Below are positions 34,373 to 38,173 of a DNA stretch of 38,173 nucleotides, piece after piece. This DNA comes from Rhodospirillaceae bacterium. Its GTDB lineage: Bacteria > Pseudomonadota > Alphaproteobacteria > Rhodospirillales > JABHCV01. Each line of letters begins with the position of its first letter. Position 1 is the first letter of the stretch. The translations under genes were made by a program, and so were the position numbers. The notes below the pieces were generated by a model that saw nothing but the letters and a program-made list of their open reading frames with translations, made no database searches and was not told the origin of the DNA. The stretch spans positions 1 through 38,173 of the forward strand of contig JACNJU010000094.1 in the NCBI GenBank assembly GCA_014382375.1, given 5' to 3'.

Positions 34373-35551
34373 ATGACAAATGATGCCTCTGCCTTAACGG
34401 GCAACTGGAACTTCCCGACCGCCGTGCGCTTCGGCGTTGGCCGTATTGCCGAATTGGCCGATGCCTGCAAGGCGCTTGGTATGAAACGGCCCTTGCTGAT
34501 CACCGACCCCGGCCTTGCCGCCCTGCCCATGGTCGCAGAGGCGATCAAGGCCAACGAAACCGCCGCAATGCCAACCGGCCTGTTCAGCAACGTTCAGCCG
34601 AACCCGGTCAGCCAGAACGTTGAAGATGGCATCAAGGCCTTTCGTGACGGCGACCATGACGGCGTTATCGCCTTTGGTGGCGGCAGTGCCCTGGACGCCG
34701 CCAAGGTCGTCGCCTTCATGGCCGGACAAACACGCCCCATGTGGGATTTTGAGGATATTGGCGACAACTGGACCCGCGCCGACGAGACCAGCATCGCCCC
34801 TATCGTTGCCGTGCCGACCACATCGGGCACCGGTTCGGAAGTCGGTCGGGCTGGCGTTATCACCAATGAGGAAACCCATACCAAGAAGGTGATCTTCCAC
34901 CCCATGATGATGCCGGGTATCGTTATTTCCGACCCGGCCCTGACGGTAGGACTGCCGCCCCACATCACCGCGGCGACCGGCATGGACGCCTTTATCCACT
35001 GCTTTGAAGCCCTCTGTGCGCCGGGCTATCACCCCATGGCCGAAGGTGTTGCCGTCGAAGGTATGCGGCTGGTCAAGGACTGGCTGCCTGTCGCGGTCGA
35101 GGATGGATCAAACCTGATCGCCCGCGCCAACATGTTGTGTGCGGCTTCCATGGGCGCAACAGCCTTCCAGAAGGGTCTGGGCGCCATTCATTCCCTGGCC
35201 CACCCGGTCGGGGCCGTCTACGACACCCACCATGGATTGGCCAACGCCGTCTTCATGCCCTATGTCATGGATTTCAACCGCGACGCCATATCAAAGCGCA
35301 TGAAGCGTCTGGCCCGTTATCTGGGTTTGAAAAATTCATCCTTCGATGGGGTTATGGAATGGACACTGGAATTCAGAAAGTCACTGGATATTCCCCACAC
35401 GGCGCGAGAAATTGGTGTCGAGGAAAGCCGCCTTGATGAATTGGCGGAAATGGCAGCCCTTGATCCAACAGCCAGTGGCAACCCGATCAAGGTCGGCCCG
35501 GCAGATATGAAGAAGATGTATGAGGCGGCAATGGAAGGACGCATCGGTTGA
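34373..35551 (+). CDS. Iron-containing alcohol dehydrogenase
   Basis: A 392-residue group III alcohol dehydrogenase. It shows the NAD-binding GGGSALDAAK, PTTSGTGSEV, and the metal-ligand regions GMDAFIHCFEA and the long histidine-rich motif (GAIHSLAHPVGAVYDTHHG in two pieces: GAIHSLAHPV and YDTHHGLANAV). These carry the Asp and three His of iron-type enzymes. Length is typical. It follows the aldehyde dehydrogenase by ten bases, pointing to alcohol-to-aldehyde-to-acid oxidation of one substrate. Substrate not determinable by motif. Confidence 0.94.
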   Translation: MTNDASALTGNWNFPTAVRFGVGRIAELADACKALGMKRPLLITDPGLAALPMVAEAIKANETAAMPTGLFSNVQPNPVSQNVEDGIKAFRDGDHDGVIAFGGGSALDAAKVVAFMAGQTRPMWDFEDIGDNWTRADETSIAPIVAVPTTSGTGSEVGRAGVITNEETHTKKVIFHPMMMPGIVISDPALTVGLPPHITAATGMDAFIHCFEALCAPGYHPMAEGVAVEGMRLVKDWLPVAVEDGSNLIARANMLCAASMGATAFQKGLGAIHSLAHPVGAVYDTHHGLANAVFMPYVMDFNRDAISKRMKRLARYLGLKNSSFDGVMEWTLEFRKSLDIPHTAREIGVEESRLDELAEMAALDPTASGNPIKVGPADMKKMYEAAMEGRIG

Positions 35552-36180
35552 ACCTGGAAACGGCGCTGCTTGCCTTTACCACTTTATTTGCGACCATCAG
35601 CCCGGTTGACGTAGCCGCACTGTTTGCAGCCCTGACGCCGGGGACGACCCCCAGACAGCGCCGGGTTATGGCGATTAAAGGGACCCTGATCGCCGCCGCG
35701 ATTCTTCTTGTCTTCGCCATTTTCGGCAATGCCGTCCTGAGCAGCCTTGGCATCGGTTTGCCCGCCCTGCGAACCGCAGGCGGTATCCTGCTGTTGCTGA
35801 TTTCCATCGACATGGTGTTTGCAAGAACATCGGGCGGCACATCAACCACCGATGACGAAACCGAAGAAGCCGGGCACAAGAACGACATTTCCGTTTTCCC
35901 GCTGGCAACACCACTGATTGCCGGACCGGGAACCATGGGGGCGGTCATTCTGTTGATGGCCCAGGTCGCTGGTGACTGGCACCGGGAAATCATTGTCGTC
36001 GGGGCGATCATCGCCGTTCTAATCGTCACCCTTGCCATGTTGTTGATGGCCGGGCGCATCCAGAAACTTCTCGGCGTCACCGGCCTAAACGTCATCACCC
36101 GTGTCGTCGGGGTGCTTCTTGCCGCCCTGGCGGTGCAATTTATCTTCGACGGCATTGCCTCGAGCGGACTCTTGGGCTAA
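35548..36180 (+). CDS. MarC family inner-membrane protein (UPF0056)
   Basis: A 210-residue protein with six hydrophobic segments and the MarC/UPF0056 pattern: ATISPVDVAALFAALTPG near the N-terminus, FPLATPLIAGPGTMGAVILL in the middle (the family signature is FPL..P...GPG), and a TRVVGVLLAALAVQFIFDGI C-terminal helix. Function of the family is not settled despite the name. Start is TTG at 35548, overlapping the ADH stop by TTGA, with GGAC about seven bases upstream; no ATG fits until residue 42. It may be read from the catabolic operon but no functional link is evident. Confidence 0.85.
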   Translation: MNLETALLAFTTLFATISPVDVAALFAALTPGTTPRQRRVMAIKGTLIAAAILLVFAIFGNAVLSSLGIGLPALRTAGGILLLLISIDMVFARTSGGTSTTDDETEEAGHKNDISVFPLATPLIAGPGTMGAVILLMAQVAGDWHREIIVVGAIIAVLIVTLAMLLMAGRIQKLLGVTGLNVITRVVGVLLAALAVQFIFDGIASSGLLG

Positions 36181-36190
36181 ACATCCGCCC

Positions 36191-36496
36191 ATGAATGATC
36201 TTCGCGAAGAAATTGAAGAGACCGAAGAGGTCAAGGCCGACGATCCTGTCGTCACCGCCATTCTGGATGCCCTTGCCGGTGGTGCCAATCCGACGTTTCA
36301 GGATGTCGCCCGCAGCATCGCCAAAGAACGGGCAAAACCGAAAGACGGGCCCAACCTGTGGCGGCGCTATTTGCAGGCGGTCAAGCAACAATCCGTGCAT
36401 CTGGCCAAAGCCGGGCGCATCGAGATCGTGCGCAAGGGGGAAGCCGTCGATCCAAAGGACTTCAAGGGCATCGTCAGGTTGCGCCTGCCGCAATAA
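36191..36496 (+). CDS. DUF3253 domain protein
   Basis: A 101-residue cytoplasmic protein. After an acidic N-terminus of about 20 residues it contains a small winged-helix-like DUF3253 region ending RRYLQAVKQQSVHLAKAG-RIEIVRKGEAVDP-GIVRLRLP (conserved pieces are LAKAGRIEIVRKGEAVDP and IVRLRLP). Function unknown. ATG 36191 is chosen, 10 bases after the marC-like gene stop; a longer frame exists upstream but runs inside that gene. A terminator follows immediately. Confidence 0.8.
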   Translation: MNDLREEIEETEEVKADDPVVTAILDALAGGANPTFQDVARSIAKERAKPKDGPNLWRRYLQAVKQQSVHLAKAGRIEIVRKGEAVDPKDFKGIVRLRLPQ

Positions 36497-36501
36497 AAAA
36501 C

Positions 36502-36533
36502 GACGGCCCCGATTTGGGACCGCCGTCTTTTTT
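36502..36533. terminator. Bidirectional Rho-independent terminator
   Basis: GACGGC (36502-36507) pairs with GCCGTC (36522-36527), with extra CCC/GGG pairing inside the loop. A run of A precedes the stem (36495-36500) and a run of T follows (36528-36533), so it can stop both the rightward DUF3253 transcript and the leftward OmpA-family transcript. The OmpA-family gene ends 17 bp further on. Confidence 0.85.
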
Positions 36534-36549
36534 ACAATCGTCTGAACGA

Positions 36550-37431
36550 TTAGTACTTCAATTTTATCTCTACCCGGCGATTGCCACGATTATTGACATT
36601 ATCACCAGTTTTGACGGCTGTGAAATCTTCACCGAACATCGACATTTTGACCAGTTTCTTGTCCGTCAGGCCACCATCTTTAAGAACCTTGGCGACGGCC
36701 TTGGCGCGACGGTCGGACAGGGCATTGTTATAAACCTGATCACCGGTCGTATCGGCATGACCACCAACCTGCACAAGTTTTGGCTTCGTGCTTTTGGCCA
36801 CATCAATGGCCTTGCTGATTGAAACCATCGCCATATCATCAAGGACTGAGCTGTCATGATCAAAATAGACCACATAGGTGACCGTCTCAGGCTTCATGAC
36901 TTTCGGGGCTGGGGCTGGGGCTGGAGCCGGAGCCGGGGCGGGCATTGCCTTGACCATAATTGAGCCCATCGCTTCTTCAAAATCCGAACGGCATTTTGCA
37001 ATATCTTCGGGCTGGGTGTTTTCTTCCTGCTCCTGCAACCAGCAATCAAACTTGGCCTGGGCCCGCGCCACATGGCCCGCGTTGGGGCCATTTTTTTCCG
37101 TTGCAAGGGCATTAATAACGCTGGAACGGGCGAAACTCATTTCCTTGATATTGGCGGCCGGGATTTGCCTTTCTGAAATCATCTGCGGAGGAAAATCGGC
37201 CCCGCCAGCAGCCTGGCTAGCCCGGTCAGCAAAGAAGCCGGCATCTTCCCAGTCATCTTCCTTGTCCTCTTCACGGGCAAGCATCAGGTATTCCTTGTGC
37301 AGGGCATCCTTGAAGGCATCCCCTGATGTTGCCTGGCTTTCAACCATAGCCAGGTCATAATCGAAAGCTGCACAGGCCGATAGCAGACCGGCGACGGATA
37401 AAGCTGTTAAAAATTTGATCGATTTTTTCAT
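36550..37431 (-). CDS. OmpA-family peptidoglycan-binding lipoprotein
   Basis: A 293-residue envelope protein. It starts with a lipoprotein signal (basic MKKSIKF, hydrophobic stretch, lipobox LLSAC giving Cys20 or so), then an alpha-helical region of about 150 residues, an Ala-Pro repeat linker (PAPAPAPAPAPAP), and a C-terminal OmpA domain with GGHADTTGDQVYN, LSDRRAKAV and NRRVEIKLKY, where the Asp and Arg bind diaminopimelate in peptidoglycan. It therefore tethers the outer membrane to the cell wall. ATG 37431 has a GAGGGAAG ribosome-binding site. It is not Pal (no tol genes nearby) and lacks a beta-barrel. Convergent with the DUF3253 gene. Confidence 0.88.
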   Translation of the reverse strand: MKKSIKFLTALSVAGLLSACAAFDYDLAMVESQATSGDAFKDALHKEYLMLAREEDKEDDWEDAGFFADRASQAAGGADFPPQMISERQIPAANIKEMSFARSSVINALATEKNGPNAGHVARAQAKFDCWLQEQEENTQPEDIAKCRSDFEEAMGSIMVKAMPAPAPAPAPAPAPKVMKPETVTYVVYFDHDSSVLDDMAMVSISKAIDVAKSTKPKLVQVGGHADTTGDQVYNNALSDRRAKAVAKVLKDGGLTDKKLVKMSMFGEDFTAVKTGDNVNNRGNRRVEIKLKY

Positions 37432-37550
37432 GAAGCTTCCCTCGGGTTGGTATTGATTTTTGAAAGTCATGGAGGGCGATGCTTAATGCGCTTCCATGTC
37501 TTTATTCATTGTGGGGAGAGTTGATAACTTTTTCAATGTTAATGGGAATC

Positions 37551-38173
37551 TTATCGGGGATTTTTGCGCCATTCCCTTGCATATTGCTGGCCCCTGCCGA
37601 TTTGAAACTTGTTCATTTTTTCAATCAGGTACTTGCGCGCCCGCACCGGATCATAAATGCGGTTAACAGCCATAGCCTGTTCACGTCCCGGTATCGCCAA
37701 GGTGTACCATTTATAGGCTTCGATATAATCCCGCTCGACGGCCCATCCTTCTTCATACATAGCACCAAGAACATGTTGGGCGACGTGGTGGCCCTGACGG
37801 GCCGCTTTTTCATACCAGCTGAAAGCTTCGGCATAGTCCTGGGGGACACCTTTGCCCAAAAAAGACAACTGCCCCATGGCAAACTGGGCTTCCGGTAAGC
37901 GCCCAAGATTTGCCGCCAATCGGTACCATTCGGCAGCCCGCCCCATATTCTGTTTGATACCCTCGCCGGTCTGGTAAATCAATCCCAGTTTATACTGGGC
38001 CCCGCTGTGGCCCTTTTCGGCGGCTCTGGCGTACCATTTGAATGCCTGGGGAATATCTTTCTCGAACCCCTCGCCCAATCGATAGGCTTCAGCAAGCTTG
38101 TATTCGGCGTTAACGTCCCCGGCACCCGCCCGGGACAATAAGGCGCGGCGTTCAACCGGCAGCTGGGCACCGG
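37551..38173 (-). CDS. Sel1-repeat (TPR-like) protein, 5'-truncated at window edge
   Basis: The frame is open to the right edge of the window, so the gene begins outside it. The visible 207 residues contain about four Sel1 repeats of roughly 36 residues, each with the A..WY..AA..G..A...LG pattern (for example FKWYARAAEKGHSGAQYKLG and FSWYEKAARQGHHVAQHVLG). The last segment is less regular and ends in a basic tail (REWRKNPR). Sel1 proteins are solenoids that mediate protein-protein contacts, often in the envelope. The TTG at 38138 is not taken as the start because the sequence before it continues in frame. The OmpA-family gene lies 120 bp downstream on the same strand. Confidence 0.85.
   Translation of the reverse strand, partial: GAQLPVERRALLSRAGAGDVNAEYKLAEAYRLGEGFEKDIPQAFKWYARAAEKGHSGAQYKLGLIYQTGEGIKQNMGRAAEWYRLAANLGRLPEAQFAMGQLSFLGKGVPQDYAEAFSWYEKAARQGHHVAQHVLGAMYEEGWAVERDYIEAYKWYTLAIPGREQAMAVNRIYDPVRARKYLIEKMNKFQIGRGQQYAREWRKNPR

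Noticed and set aside
36906-36945. GGGGCT/GGAGCC short tandem repeats, considered as a phase-variable tract
   Set aside because: They encode the Ala-Pro linker of the OmpA-family lipoprotein in six-base units, so copy changes keep the frame; it is a protein linker rather than a switch.
1-38173. Search for CRISPR, tRNA, transposase, integrase or toxin-antitoxin genes
   Set aside because: No spaced direct repeats, cloverleaf, or recognisable mobile-element or toxin-antitoxin protein was seen on either strand.

Overview
The window looks like chromosomal DNA of an alphaproteobacterium, most likely Rhodospirillales-like and possibly environmental. Basis: moderately GC-rich coding sequence, gram-negative envelope genes, and two gene orders I know as conserved in alphaproteobacteria (lptD-surA-pdxA-rsmA next to gmk-yicC-mltG-fabF-acpP-fabG-fabD, and rpsF-rpsR-DUF2232-rplI-dnaB-alr followed by radA-cvpA-purF). 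Genus-level placement is not possible by eye. I see no tRNA, rRNA, CRISPR array, insertion sequence or phage gene.

Layout. 1-4927 (+): 3' part of lptD, then surA, pdxA and rsmA in a tightly overlapping operon for outer-membrane assembly, vitamin B6 and 16S rRNA methylation. 4916-12820 (mostly -): DUF6460 protein, fabD, fabG, acpP, fabF, mltG, an opposite-strand SDR gene, yicC, gmk and an FAH-family hydratase; the core is type II fatty-acid synthesis. 13127-18445 (+): rpsF, rpsR, DUF2232 protein, rplI, dnaB, alr, with structured leaders before rpsF and rplI. 18462-22167: a divergent pair, an RND/MMPL exporter (-) and an EF-hand/M23 envelope protein (+), set between alr and radA. 22312-26612 (+): radA, cvpA, purF and an SDR.

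26609-35551 is an accessory catabolic island and the most interesting region. A divergent RpiR-type regulator faces an operon of N-formylglutamate amidohydrolase-family protein, a complete TRAP transporter (small permease, large permease, Tat-exported binding protein), a glutamine-synthetase-like ligase, an aldehyde dehydrogenase and an iron-type alcohol dehydrogenase. I infer a gamma-glutamylation route for an imported amino alcohol: ligase makes a gamma-glutamyl amide, ADH and ALDH oxidise the alcohol to an acid, and the amidohydrolase-family enzyme releases glutamate. An 18-bp inverted repeat between the regulator and operon is a candidate operator. The substrate cannot be read from sequence.

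35548-38173: a MarC-family membrane protein and a DUF3253 protein end at a bidirectional terminator, facing an OmpA-family lipoprotein and a Sel1-repeat protein (-) that runs off the window edge. Non-ATG starts are frequent: TTG for yicC, rpsF, radA and marC, GTG for surA and the hydratase.
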